Source: a bacterium (lineage in GTDB: Bacteria; Planctomycetota; UBA1135; UBA2386). From it: a stretch of DNA of 64,000 nt. The DNA is taken from contig JANSXC010000004.1 of the NCBI GenBank assembly GCA_024743115.1, positions 266,113 to 330,112 of the forward strand, in the 5' to 3' direction. The translations under genes were made by a program, and so were the position numbers. The notes under the pieces were generated by a model. It had not been told where the DNA came from. It did not search any database and worked only from the letters and a program-made list of their open reading frames with translations. Positions 37,710 to 48,300 of this stretch are shown one piece after another. How positions within the stretch are numbered: position 1 is the stretch's first letter; every line of letters begins with the position of its first letter.

Positions 37710-38168
37710 CTATCCCCGCGATTCGGCCGTGTCGGGATCGGAGAACGGCACGATGGCGATCGCGAGAGCGAGCAGCACGAGCGCGGTGGGCAGCGCTGGC
37801 ACGGCCTTTCCGTTGAGTAGCCAGACCGTGACCGCGAGCAGGCAGCCGCCCTCGAGCAAGATCAATGGGATCAGGGTGGCCAGGAACCGGGTCATCGCGC
37901 GCTGGGCTCGTTCCTGGCCAGCGGCCAGTCGGCGGAGCACGACGTTCGCAATCGCGCCGGCGACACCGACCGCGCAACCCACGACGATTGCAATGTCCTC
38001 GAGCACCGGTCTCGGGTGATCGGCGAGGCCTCGGCCGCCGTTGACCTGCAGGGTCAACGCCGCGGCGATTGCATACGCAATCATGCCGAGGAGCAACGCG
38101 AAGCAGAGCACGCGTTGGAAGGCAAAGGGCAGGCCGGGTTGGGTCATGTAGGTGGGCGTCTGCGACAT
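37710..38168 (-). CDS. Small four-TM membrane protein
   Basis: MSQTPTYMTQPGLPFAFQRVLCFALLLGMIAYAIAAALTLQ...; hydrophobic profile only. Confidence 0.6.
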   Translation of the reverse strand: MSQTPTYMTQPGLPFAFQRVLCFALLLGMIAYAIAAALTLQVNGGRGLADHPRPVLEDIAIVVGCAVGVAGAIANVVLRRLAAGQERAQRAMTRFLATLIPLILLEGGCLLAVTVWLLNGKAVPALPTALVLLALAIAIVPFSDPDTAESRG

Positions 38169-38321
38169 GGACGGTATCCGGTCGTGGTGCGAAGGCCAAT
38201 GAGTCGGTCGAACCGAATCAAACACGGGCCTACAAACGGCATACGCGCCCGTTGACGATTGTGGCTCGACCAATCGGCGAGTGGTGATGTCCGGCTAACG
38301 TCCGGAATCCGTTCGGCGCTG

Positions 38322-39131
38322 TTATCGACGATGCGTGCGTCGTTCGATTGCCGCGACGAGTGGATCGCGCGGCCAGTCGCTCGCGGGTTTCATCGTTACG
38401 AGGTTGGTGAACATCATTGCGTGTTCGACCTTCGGCGTCGGCAGGTCGAGCCAGCGGCGGACGTTGGCCGTTGCGACGATCTCGAGCGGATAGAGCCGTG
38501 CCGATGGGTCCTCGAACGCGGATCCGGTCCGGCCCGCAGCTTCGAGGTGCAGTTCCAATACGTCTGCGAGTCGCAGCGCGAGCACGTCCTGATTGCCGTT
38601 CCAATGCAGCAGGATCTCGCGATAGGAGCCGAGTTGGGGCGGTAAGGACGGGCGTCGACCCGCGCGCAACAGCAGGAGTTCCCGGGCGTACAGTGCCAGT
38701 GAATCACGTTCGCCGAACGCCCGATCCGGGAGCTCGAGCATCACGTCGTACACGGATTCCGCATCGGGGTCGTGCAGGGCGAGGCCGAGGAGCGTCGTGA
38801 GGGTCAGCTGCGGCAGCGAGAACGGCAGTTTGCCGGTCTGTCGGCGATTGCCGCGGTCGCCGGGTCGCCGCAGCAGCAATGAGCCGCGGCGCAGTGCCTG
38901 CCCGGTCCTCGCCTCGTCGAAGCCACGGCCGTCGCCGCGCAGTACCCGTGCGAAGCCGTGACCCAGCCGCCAGGTGCCGAGCATCCAGGCGGCGACCGGC
39001 GCCTGTGGACCGTGCGCCTGCTCGGTCAGGATGAGCTCCTGCTCGCGGCCCAGGAACTTCGCATTGCCCGGGCGGTCGGCCCACTCGGTGAGGCCGCGCG
39101 CGAGGCTCGTGATCTTCGACTGGTCGCGCAT
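38322..39131 (-). CDS. Conserved hypothetical protein next to the T6SS locus
   Basis: MRDQSKITSLARGLTEWADRPGNAKFLGREQELILTEQAHG...; no domain recognised. Confidence 0.55.
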   Translation of the reverse strand: MRDQSKITSLARGLTEWADRPGNAKFLGREQELILTEQAHGPQAPVAAWMLGTWRLGHGFARVLRGDGRGFDEARTGQALRRGSLLLRRPGDRGNRRQTGKLPFSLPQLTLTTLLGLALHDPDAESVYDVMLELPDRAFGERDSLALYARELLLLRAGRRPSLPPQLGSYREILLHWNGNQDVLALRLADVLELHLEAAGRTGSAFEDPSARLYPLEIVATANVRRWLDLPTPKVEHAMMFTNLVTMKPASDWPRDPLVAAIERRTHRR

Positions 39132-39302
39132 CGGGCAGCTCGGAGCGTAGCGCCGGCTCGGAAACGCTTGCAACATCCGCGTCGGGCCCCCGTTGCTCTC
39201 TGATGGCTGCTGCCGAACAGGATCACCCGACGGCCGTGAAACCGTAGCGTGGTGGGACCGTCGTTTGACTCTGATCGGACGCGAGGATGTAGTGATCCAT
39301 CG

Positions 39303-41492
39303 ATGGAAGCTGGCCAGGCCCGATCGTGGACTGCGGACGTGCCCGTCGCCGGCGCAACGGGCGGCGGCTTCGGTATTCAGCTCGCGCTCGACCAGCCGGT
39401 CGATGCCGGCAGTGGCGCCGCGGCGGCCTCCACCACACTGGCTTTCACGACATTGGGCGATAGCGGCCGGTTCTCGCGGGTCCTGCTCGCGCGTCTCGCC
39501 GCCGCGGATGGCAACCGCACGATCCGGTTGCTCGCGGTGAAGCTGCAGCGCGACTCCTATCGCTCGCAGACGGCGGCCGCCGCGGCGCTCGTGGACAATC
39601 GGGAGATCGATGCCATGTGGCGCCGCGAGTTCGCCGAGATCGATCGTCTGGCCGGCTGCGGCGGCCCGCTCACGATCGTCCGGGGGCCGGCCGATGGCGT
39701 CGTGCCGCCGCTCGCGCTCGACCGGCGCACCGGTCGGGTATTTCCCGTCCTGTGTCCACGTTCCTGGCGACCGCTCGTGACCTGCCGCGACGATGCGTTG
39801 CTGCGGGAGTCCGGGCTCGAGCCGTTCTCGGGTTCGACGGAGCGTTATCTGCTGAGTCGCGGAGCTGACGGCGCCGCGACGTTCTACACCTGGTCCTTGG
39901 ACGCGGGGCAGCAACCGCGTGGGGTGACCGTGCGGCGGCGTCACGAACTCTTCGCCGATCTCGTTGCCGCGTGGGGCGCGCTGCAGGACGGCGGTCGGCA
40001 GCAGGTCCGGCGCGAACAGCCAGCGCTCGCTGCAGTGCTCGCCGAGTTGGCGGTGGCGGAGCCCGGCGAGGCGGCGGCCGCCGAGCGCCTCGCGCAGCGG
40101 CTCGTCCCGATCTGCTACTACGATTCGTGGTTCGTGGTCACGCCGCTCTGCGACCTGCAGTTCGATGAGTACTGCGATCTCGTCGGCGGCGCCGAGCCGG
40201 CGGACGTGCTTGGCGACGCGTTGCCGCCGGGGCGCGCGTCGGCAGTCGCCGGCGTGAAGAGTCTGTTGAGTCGCGAGGGCCAGTGGGTCACCGCGCCGTG
40301 GACGCCGCCGGAACGGGTCACCGAGCTCGTCGCCGAGCCGGTGCGGCTCGGGCGGTTTGCACTCGAAGTGCTCTGGCTCAAGCTGCAGGCATTCGCGCGG
40401 GTCTGCCGAATCGTGCGTGAGTTCCACGCCACCGGTTGTCCGCACCTCGGCCTGTCGAGCGACAACGTGATGCTGCGCTATCTCGGCGGCGAACTGCCCG
40501 CGCCGGTGCGCTGGTGCTTCGAGCCCGGTCTGGTCGATCTCGGGGCGAGCCACCGGCGGGTGCTCGATGGCGTCGGCGCGGACCTCGTGGGGGAGGTCGC
40601 GTTGCCGGCCACGGACGCGGTCAGCACGTTTCTTTCGCCGTGGCTCACGGACAGCGACAACGACCGCACGCTCGCGATGCAGGCGACGGTCGTGCCGGCC
40701 GAGGTCGATGGCCATGCCGCGATGCGAATCGAGCTGCGTTCCCAGCGCGAGCGCATCACCCGAGTGCGGCCAGGGGATGTGGTGCGGATCGAACCCGACG
40801 CCGCGCTGGGGGCGACGGGCGAACAGCCGTTGGTCCTCGCGCTCGAGAGCGTCGAACGCGAGGTCATGATCGGCACGTTGAAGCTACCCGCAGGCGCCGG
40901 TGCGATGGCTGCGGAGCAGCGCATCGCGGCGACCGTCACGTTTCACCAACGGCCCGGCCCGCCGAGTGACCTCTTCGCGCTCGGCATGCTGCTCGGTCGT
41001 GCCGTGCTCGTTCACGACGGTCGAGATCACTTCGCGGTCCGTGATTTCTGGGATCAGTTGCTCGACCGCCTCGAGACCATGCTGGGCGGTGCCGAGGCGC
41101 CCGATCCGGCGCGTGTCGAGGGCGCACTGCGATCGTTGTTCGAGGGCGAGCGGGCCAACCTGGACAGTGCGGCGGTGCTGTGGCCACGGGCGCTTCGCGA
41201 GGTCGCGGACGTGCCCGTTCCGCCCGCGATCTGGCGCGACGTTCTGCGCCTGATCGCGCGTCTGCTCACCGGTTACGATGGCTTCAGCTTCGCTACGCAC
41301 CACGGCGACTTCGCGCCCGAGGCGCCGGCCGCGCCCGCCGCCGCGGTTTGCGCCGAGGTCGACGAGATCCTCACGGCGGTGCAGGTCGAGTTGTTCGACC
41401 GCGAGGTCCGCGACGCGGAACTCGACGCGCTCGGCCGCGATTTCAAGGGGCGGGTGAGTGCGACGATGGTCAAGGGCGGAGGCGATTCGTGA
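39303..41492 (+). CDS. Protein-kinase-like (probable pseudokinase) protein heading the T6SS locus
   Basis: VAIK-like LLAVKLQRD; degenerate catalytic loop CPHLGLSSDNVMLR (HRD to HLG); DFG-like VDLG; GTGA overlap with the FHA gene. Confidence 0.65.
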   Translation: MEAGQARSWTADVPVAGATGGGFGIQLALDQPVDAGSGAAAASTTLAFTTLGDSGRFSRVLLARLAAADGNRTIRLLAVKLQRDSYRSQTAAAAALVDNREIDAMWRREFAEIDRLAGCGGPLTIVRGPADGVVPPLALDRRTGRVFPVLCPRSWRPLVTCRDDALLRESGLEPFSGSTERYLLSRGADGAATFYTWSLDAGQQPRGVTVRRRHELFADLVAAWGALQDGGRQQVRREQPALAAVLAELAVAEPGEAAAAERLAQRLVPICYYDSWFVVTPLCDLQFDEYCDLVGGAEPADVLGDALPPGRASAVAGVKSLLSREGQWVTAPWTPPERVTELVAEPVRLGRFALEVLWLKLQAFARVCRIVREFHATGCPHLGLSSDNVMLRYLGGELPAPVRWCFEPGLVDLGASHRRVLDGVGADLVGEVALPATDAVSTFLSPWLTDSDNDRTLAMQATVVPAEVDGHAAMRIELRSQRERITRVRPGDVVRIEPDAALGATGEQPLVLALESVEREVMIGTLKLPAGAGAMAAEQRIAATVTFHQRPGPPSDLFALGMLLGRAVLVHDGRDHFAVRDFWDQLLDRLETMLGGAEAPDPARVEGALRSLFEGERANLDSAAVLWPRALREVADVPVPPAIWRDVLRLIARLLTGYDGFSFATHHGDFAPEAPAAPAAAVCAEVDEILTAVQVELFDREVRDAELDALGRDFKGRVSATMVKGGGDS

Positions 41493-42742
41493 GCTTGCGC
41501 GTCGTGTTGCGGCGCCGTGAAGACGGCGGCCAGTTGCTGGACGAACGATTCGAGGTGGACGAGCAGCAGCCGTTGACGTTCGGTCGTTCGCCGTCGTCCA
41601 ACCGGCTGCACATCACCGACGAGCAGAAGACCGTCAGCGGCGTGCACGGGCAGATCGAGTGTCGGGGCGGCGACTACTTCGTCGTCGATCTCGGCAGTAC
41701 GAATGGCACGTCCCTCGAGGGCGAGACGCTCTCGGCGTGTGAGCCCGCGCGGCTCTCGGACGGCAATCGGATCACGGTCGGCGGCTTCGAACTCCAGGTC
41801 TTCACCGCCGGCGCGACGGGTGAGACGGGCGGGGAGGCGGCGGGCGACCTGCAGAGCACGCTCGTGAGTCTGCCGGCCGACGCGGGGGCCACGAGTGTCT
41901 TCGATTCGCTGTGTGCCGGCTATGTGCGCCGTCGGCGGCTGCCGGCCGCGCAGCGCCGGGCGGAGCTGGCGCAGGAACTCGAACGGGCGCTGGCGCCGGC
42001 GTCACCGGCGCAGAAGCTGCGGGCCTTGCGTGAGCTGCAGTCGCGGGTCGGCGGCTCCGGCGACGAGCGCGAGGGTCCCGATGGTGGCGATGGGGCGGCC
42101 CTGGGCGGCGAGGCCGAGGCGTTGCTGCAGGTTGGGTTGCGGTCACTCCAGCGGCTGGCAGCGAAGCTCGTGGCCGGAGAGTCGTTCCGGGCGCCGCGCG
42201 AGGTCGAAGCGTTCGCGGTGCGCGTCGAGACGTTCTTCTCCCTCACGCTGGAGTGGCTCGCTCGCAGCATGGAGGGGCGCGCGGAGTTCGAGCGCCAGTT
42301 CGGCGCCGAAGTCACGCTCGTGTTCCAACGCACCAACAACATGCTCAAGGGGCAGGCCGCGGCCGATCTCGGTCGCAGTCTGCTCGATTGGCGGTCGGAT
42401 CGCGAACTCGAGGACGTGCAGAAACAGCTCAACGATCTCTTCCGTGATCTGTCCCAGCATCAACTCGGCCTGCTCGCTGGTGTCAAAGAGGCGGTCGCCG
42501 CGGTCATGGAGCGACTGTCGCCCGACGCGATCGAGAGTCTCGCGCAGAAGGACGCGGGCTGGTTGACTACCAAGGGCGCGAAAGCCTGGGAGATCTACCA
42601 GAAGATCTACAGCGAGTTCTTCGAGGAGAAGAGCAAGCTGTTCCACGAGGTGATCTCACCCGCGATCCGCGATGGCTACCTCAAGGCGCACGATGGCGAT
42701 CCTGGCGCCGGCCCGGCGCCGGTGTCGCCGCCCGAGAACTGA
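41489..42742 (+). CDS. FHA-domain T6SS protein (TagH/Fha-like)
   Basis: LTFGRSPSSNRLHITDEQKTVSGVHGQIECRGGDYFVVDLGSTNGTSLEG; C-terminal T6SS FHA-like region. Confidence 0.85.
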   Translation: MSLRVVLRRREDGGQLLDERFEVDEQQPLTFGRSPSSNRLHITDEQKTVSGVHGQIECRGGDYFVVDLGSTNGTSLEGETLSACEPARLSDGNRITVGGFELQVFTAGATGETGGEAAGDLQSTLVSLPADAGATSVFDSLCAGYVRRRRLPAAQRRAELAQELERALAPASPAQKLRALRELQSRVGGSGDEREGPDGGDGAALGGEAEALLQVGLRSLQRLAAKLVAGESFRAPREVEAFAVRVETFFSLTLEWLARSMEGRAEFERQFGAEVTLVFQRTNNMLKGQAAADLGRSLLDWRSDRELEDVQKQLNDLFRDLSQHQLGLLAGVKEAVAAVMERLSPDAIESLAQKDAGWLTTKGAKAWEIYQKIYSEFFEEKSKLFHEVISPAIRDGYLKAHDGDPGAGPAPVSPPEN

Positions 42743-42758
42743 AAGACGGACAACAGAC

Positions 42759-43253
42759 ATGCCCACCAACTTCAAGATTGCTCGCCTCGTGCTCACTGCG
42801 GGAATCGCGATTGCGCTCACCGCCTGTTCGGGGATCAAGACGTTCGAGTTCCCGATTCACGGGCTCGCCGATCAGAATCCCAACTCCGAGGGCAAGCCTT
42901 CGAACGTGCAGGTTCGTGTTCTCCAGATCTGCGGCCAGACGTCGGCCGAGGCGTTTCGTGACGCGGTCTTCAGCAGCGTCTGGCGCTCCCCGGTGCAGTC
43001 CGAGGACGTCGACGTCGTCGGCAAGTCGCGCAAGGTCAACGTGCGGCCGGGAACCACGGCCGAGGTCCGGCTCGAGAAGGTGCCGGCGCGCGTGACACAT
43101 ATCGGCCTGCTCGCATTGTTCGAGAACCCGCAGGCGGGTAAGGACCGTATCGTCCTGCCGAAGGGTGAGGTCGAGGATGCCGACTTCGCGCTGCGCGGTT
43201 ACACGATCGTGGATCGCAATGCCGATGGCGGTGCCGGCGGGCAGCAGCCATGA
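42759..43253 (+). CDS. tssJ: T6SS outer-membrane lipoprotein TssJ
   Basis: Lipobox ALTAC; position between FHA and tssK; beta-sandwich pattern. Confidence 0.8.
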   Translation: MPTNFKIARLVLTAGIAIALTACSGIKTFEFPIHGLADQNPNSEGKPSNVQVRVLQICGQTSAEAFRDAVFSSVWRSPVQSEDVDVVGKSRKVNVRPGTTAEVRLEKVPARVTHIGLLALFENPQAGKDRIVLPKGEVEDADFALRGYTIVDRNADGGAGGQQP

Positions 43254-44584
43254 GCGGAACCGACCGGGTCGTGTGGGACGAGGGCATGCTGCTCGTTCCG
43301 CAGCACTTCCAGCAGTGGAGTCGTTTTCTCGAGGCCGAGATGCGGCGCCGTGCTGCGATCGCACTGCCGTTCGCGTCCGGGCTCGGCAGTCTCGATGTCG
43401 ATCCCACCGCCGTCGAGGCCGGCGAGTTCGCGGTGACGCGGCTCCAGGGCGTGTTGCCGAGCGGCTTCCAGTTCGACGCGCCCAGCCCCGATCCGTTGCC
43501 GGCGCCGCGGCGTTTCGCGGACCTCTTCGACCCCAAGATGGAACGTCTCGGCGTACACCTGGCGATGCCGACTCTGCGCTCGGGTGGTCTGGCGATCAGT
43601 GACGACGGGGTCGACGGCAACCGGCCGACGCCGTTCCTGCGGCGGTTGACCCGGACCGTCGACGAGGCACGCCCAGGCGTCGAGCGGCCGATCGCCACCG
43701 CGGTTCCCAACCTGCAGATCCGGTTCGAAGGCGAGGTGCTCGACGACTACGACACCTTGCAGATCGCCGCCGTCGAGCGCACGGAAACCGGCGCTTTCCG
43801 CGTCGCGGACAGCTTCGTGCCGACGTGTCTGCGGATCTCCGCGGCGCCGGCGCTGCTCGGGATCCTGCGGCGGACGCTCGAGATCCTCGCGGCGCGCAGC
43901 GAAGAGCTCGCCAGTCGCCAGCGGCAGATGTCGGGCATGGCCGGCGCCGCGAATCTCTGGCTGCTGCACACCCTCAACAGCAACCTGCCGGGACTCACGC
44001 ACCTGCATCATCATGGCCGGGCGCACCCCGAGCAGCTGTTCCTCGAGCTGTCGCGGCTCGCGGGCCAGCTCTGCACGTTCACCGACAGCGAGCACCCACG
44101 CCGATTGCCGGCCTACGATCACGGCGATCTCACGGCTACGTTCGGTGAACTCGAGAAGCGGCTGCGGGCCCTGCTCGAGACGGTGATCCCACATCGCTGC
44201 GTGCCCGTGGCGCTCAACAAGGTTTCCGACACGATGTTCCAGGGTTCGCTGCCGGACGCGACGCTCGTCGAGCAGAGCGAGTTCTTCGTCGCCGTTGCGG
44301 CCGAGGTGCCCGAGGACCGCCTCCTGGCGGAGTTCCCGCTCAAGGCCAAGGTCAGCTCGATCGATCGCGTGCAGCAGTTGCTGATGATGGCGGTTCCGGG
44401 CCTCACGTTGCGGCACGTCAGCAGTCCGCCGCAGGAGATTCCCGTGCAGCCCGGCCGGAGTTACTTCCGGCTCGACCCGACCGGCGAACACTGGGATGCG
44501 ATCGTGCAGTCGCATTCGTTCGCGTTCCATGTGCCGCCCGATCTCACGGGCGTGCAGCTCGAGCTCATGGCCATCAAGAAATAG
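43250..44584 (+). CDS. tssK: T6SS baseplate protein TssK
   Basis: DRVVWDEGMLLVPQHFQQWSRFLE...HRCVPVALNKVSDTMFQGSLPDATLVEQSEFFVAV. Confidence 0.93.
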   Translation: MSGTDRVVWDEGMLLVPQHFQQWSRFLEAEMRRRAAIALPFASGLGSLDVDPTAVEAGEFAVTRLQGVLPSGFQFDAPSPDPLPAPRRFADLFDPKMERLGVHLAMPTLRSGGLAISDDGVDGNRPTPFLRRLTRTVDEARPGVERPIATAVPNLQIRFEGEVLDDYDTLQIAAVERTETGAFRVADSFVPTCLRISAAPALLGILRRTLEILAARSEELASRQRQMSGMAGAANLWLLHTLNSNLPGLTHLHHHGRAHPEQLFLELSRLAGQLCTFTDSEHPRRLPAYDHGDLTATFGELEKRLRALLETVIPHRCVPVALNKVSDTMFQGSLPDATLVEQSEFFVAVAAEVPEDRLLAEFPLKAKVSSIDRVQQLLMMAVPGLTLRHVSSPPQEIPVQPGRSYFRLDPTGEHWDAIVQSHSFAFHVPPDLTGVQLELMAIKK

Positions 44585-44597
44585 CCCCCGCGGCCGC

Positions 44598-44675
44598 GAT
44601 TCAGGCCGAGCCGCCAGGTTGATCCAGCTGGCCGATCCAAAAGGCCGATCCAGCAGGGCCAATCCAACAAGGACC
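44598..44675 (+). repeat. Degenerate 13-15 bp GATCCA-type leader repeats in the tssK-tssL gap
   Basis: GATTCAGGCC / GATCCAGCTGGCC / GATCCAAAAGGCC / GATCCAGCAGGGCC / AATCCAACAAGGACC, just before the RBS (AAGGAG) and GTG start. Confidence 0.8.
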
Positions 44676-44689
44676 TTCAAGGAGATATC

Positions 44690-45367
44690 GTGCATTCGAT
44701 CGAAGTCACCAGGGGCACCCGCCTCTCGGAGCTCGCGGCGGACACGCTTGCGTTCGCCGTGCAGTTGCGCGGCGCGGCCGAGCCCGCGGCCGAGCAGCTG
44801 CGGGCGGAGGTGCGCAAGTTGTTCACCGAGTTCGATGCCGCGGCGCAGGCTGCGGGCAAGGAACTCGCCGTGGTCGAGACCGTGCGCTACGCGCTGGCCG
44901 CGTTCCTCGACGAGATCGTGCTGTCGTCGAACTGGGGGCTCCGCCAGGAGTGGTCCGGTCGACCGCTGCAGATGGAGTACTTCAACGACTTCACGGCGGG
45001 CGAGGAGTTCTATCGCAAGCTCGAGGCCTTGCGCGGTGGCGACGGTCAGCGGCGCGAGGCGCTCGAGGTCTACGCGCTCGTGCTCGGGCTGGGGTTCCGT
45101 GGCAAGTTCGCGGGGATGTCGGGTCTCGAGGAGGCGCGGCGACTGCGCGCGCGGCTGCACGAGGAACTCGCGAGCGGCGTCGGCCAGCAGCCGCTTTCTC
45201 CGAATTGGGAAGTGGAGGAGCAGTCGGCCCAGATGGTCAAGCGCGTGCCGGCCTGGGTGTTCGCCGCGGCAAGTGGCGGCGTCGTGTTGCTGCTGCTCGT
45301 GGTGTTGCGGCTGTGGCTCAACGGCACCGAGAGCGGGTTCGTCGAGACCTTGGTGGAGGGGCGCTGA
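44690..45367 (+). CDS. tssL: T6SS inner-membrane protein TssL (DotU/IcmH)
   Basis: YALAAFLDEIVLSSNWGLRQEWSGRPLQMEYFNDFTAGEEFYRKLEAL; C-terminal TM; GTG start. Confidence 0.93.
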   Translation: MHSIEVTRGTRLSELAADTLAFAVQLRGAAEPAAEQLRAEVRKLFTEFDAAAQAAGKELAVVETVRYALAAFLDEIVLSSNWGLRQEWSGRPLQMEYFNDFTAGEEFYRKLEALRGGDGQRREALEVYALVLGLGFRGKFAGMSGLEEARRLRARLHEELASGVGQQPLSPNWEVEEQSAQMVKRVPAWVFAAASGGVVLLLLVVLRLWLNGTESGFVETLVEGR

Positions 45368-45368
45368 G

Positions 45369-48300
45369 ATGCTTCAGAAGATCCTCGGAGTGATCACGCG
45401 TCCACCGGTTCCGCTGATCTGCGGAACGCTCCTCGCCGTGATCGTCGTCTGGTTCGGTGGCGGCTTGCTGCAGGACTCCTACGGCTGGCCCGAGACGTCG
45501 ACGATCGTCGTGCTCTGCGTGCTCGTCATCGTTCTCGTGGTTGCGTTCGTCGTTCTGCGCTCCGTCCGGGCGCGTGCGAAGGCCCGTTCGATCGAGAACG
45601 AGATCCGTGCGCAGGCCCAGGTTCAGGCCGAGACCCTGCCGCCGTCGAGCCGCTCGGAGATCGAAGAGCTGCAGGGGCGCTTCGACGAGGCGCTGGACTC
45701 CCTCAAGTCGAGCAAGCTCGGACGCGGCGCGCTCTATGCGCTGCCGTGGTACGTCATCATCGGGCCGCCCGGCTCGGGCAAGACGACCGCGATCACGGAG
45801 TCGGGCCTCAACTTCCCGCAACTCAAGGGTGGGCCGCAGGGGCGCGGGATCCGTGGCCTCGGAGGCACGCGCAACTGCGACTGGTGGTTCACCGACCAGT
45901 CGATCCTGCTCGATACCGCCGGGCGCTACACGACGCAGGTGGAGGACCGTGAAGAGTGGATCGCGTTCCTCGGCATGATCAAGCGTGCGCGCAAGCTCAA
46001 GCCGATCAACGGCGTGGTCGTCGCGATCGCGATCACGGATCTGATCGGTGCGACCGAAGAGCAGCTCGAGCAGCATGCCACGACCGTGCGCCAGCGCATC
46101 GACGAGCTCGTCAAGGAGCTCGAGGTCGTGTTTCCGGTCTACCTCGTGTTCACGAAGTGCGATCTGCTCGACGGCTTCGTCGAGACGTTCGGCGCGCTCG
46201 CGAAGGAGGAGCGGGCGCAGGTCTGGGGCGCGACGTTCGTCGGAGCTGCGGACGAGGTCGGCGGCACGATCGGTCGCTTCGGCACCGAGTTCGACCAGCT
46301 TTGCCATCGGCTCGACGAAGAGCGCCTGCGGCTGCTCGTGCCCGATCGCCCGGCCGAACAGCAGCAGAAGATCCTCTCGCTGTCACTGCAGTTGCGTGCC
46401 GCGCGGCGGCCGCTGCAGGAGTTCGTCGCCAAGCTCACCGAGAAGAACCCCTACAGCGACGCCTCCGAGCTGCGCGGGTTCTACTTCACGAGCGGCACCC
46501 AGGAAGGGGCGCCGATCGACTTCGTGCTCGCGAAGATGTCGACCGCGATGGGCATCTCGCCGGGGACCGAGCGCGCGCCGACGGGGGGCGACGATCAGGC
46601 CAAGAGCTACTTCATCCGTGATCTGTTCGCGAAGGTGCTCTACGGCGATCGCGAGCTGGCGCACAGCTCGGCGAACGTGCAGAAGCGGCGCGAGATCGGT
46701 CGCCGCGCGGTGATCTGGGGTTCGGCTGCCGCCGCGGTGCTGATCACCGTCCTGTCGTTCCTGTCTTGGTTCGGCACGCGTGGTCTGTTGTCAGACTTCA
46801 CGGCGAAGGCGAGCAACCGGCCCCAGGTGTCGGCGAAACGGCTCGGCGGAGCACCTTCGGCTGATGCCAAGGACCGGCTCGAGGCGCTGCGTAGCTCCAT
46901 GATCGCGCTGCTCGACGCGGCGGAGGGCTCGGCGATCCTCGGGCCGCGGGTCAGTGCCGTCGGAGCCGCCGTCGACGTCTATGCGAAGGGCGTCAAGAGT
47001 GCGTTTCTCGTACCCGCGAAGAATTGGGTCGAGGGGGAGCTCGAGAAGTACCTCGCGGACCCCGACAAGAACGCCTACCGCAAGTACAGCCAGCTCGTGC
47101 TGATCTACGGCGCGATGGACGGCGGGTTCGCCAGTACGGAAGAACTACGACAGGCGCTCGAAGAGCAGAGCGTCTGGGCCTGGGATCCGGCCCAGATCGG
47201 CACCGTTCGCGATACGACGCGCGATTCGCCGGAAGGTCGCCATCTCGAAGCGTTCCTGCGGGCGCGGCAGCTCGACCCGTCCCGCTGGAAGATCGCCAAC
47301 AAGAAGCCGATCTACGAGCAGGCCAAGGCCAAGCTCGGAGGGGCCGGGTTCCAGGGCGAGGTTGCGCAGATGCTCGAGAAGAACCCCGAGATGCTGCAGA
47401 TGACCAACTCGGATCTCGTCGAGGCCGTCGCCGTTCGTGTCGAGCAGGCCGGTGGCGAGCAGGTCGACCGCGAGCAGAAGTCCGCGGAGATCACGGCGAT
47501 GCGGAAGGCTGCCGTCATCGGTCGCATGGCCGCGATTCGGCTCGCGGATGCGGGCTCGCTCGAGAGGGTCCGGGACTCGCTCTCCGATCTCGACGAGACC
47601 GACTCGCAGCAGATGGTGCACTTCGGCGAATGCCTCGACACGCTGCGGCGCGCGGGCTCGATTTCGCAGCCGGGGCGCGTGCGGGATGCGTATCAGAAGG
47701 CGTTGAAGAAGATCGCCGAACTGCGCGAGCCGGTCGCCGTCTTGCTGACGCAACGCAAGCCGGGCGAGTATCTCATGCCCGAGATCCTCGAGGGCACGCC
47801 ACAGTGGATGCAGCAGTTCGCCGCCAAGTGGGCGGAGGTGCAGCACACGGTGAAGACCGAGATCCAACAGCTTCGGAAGAGCCTCGACGCCGAGCAAGAG
47901 GTCGTCGAACCGCTGCTCGGTTCGATCAACGCGATCTACTCCGACATCGCGAATGCGCTCGCCGCGGAGGCCTACACCGAGGCGCGGACCTATTGGCAGA
48001 CCGAGGTCGGCAGTCGGCTCGGGCTCGCGCTGCAGCGATTCCCGTGCAGTGGCGACCTCACGCACGAGGATCTCAAGGAGGCCGACTTCGTCGAGTTGTT
48101 CGGACCCGATCAACGCATCGCGAAAACGGTCGCGGCGATCCATCGGCTGCAGAAGAGCTGGACGATCGGTGGTCAGCTGGAGCTCAGTGACGAGTTCGAC
48201 GAGTTCGTCGAGCGGGCCGAGGCCGTGCGCGGCAGCTGTTTCCGGGGCGATGCCGCGCGGGAGATGCACTTCCGGATCCAGGACATCCTGATCGAGGATC

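Noticed and set aside
39296-39307. 12-bp palindrome TCCATCGATGGA across the pseudokinase start codon
   Set aside because: No loop for an RNA hairpin and too short to support an operator on its own.
43199-45160. 653-aa minus-strand ORF
   Set aside because: Antisense to tssK/tssL; composition artefact.
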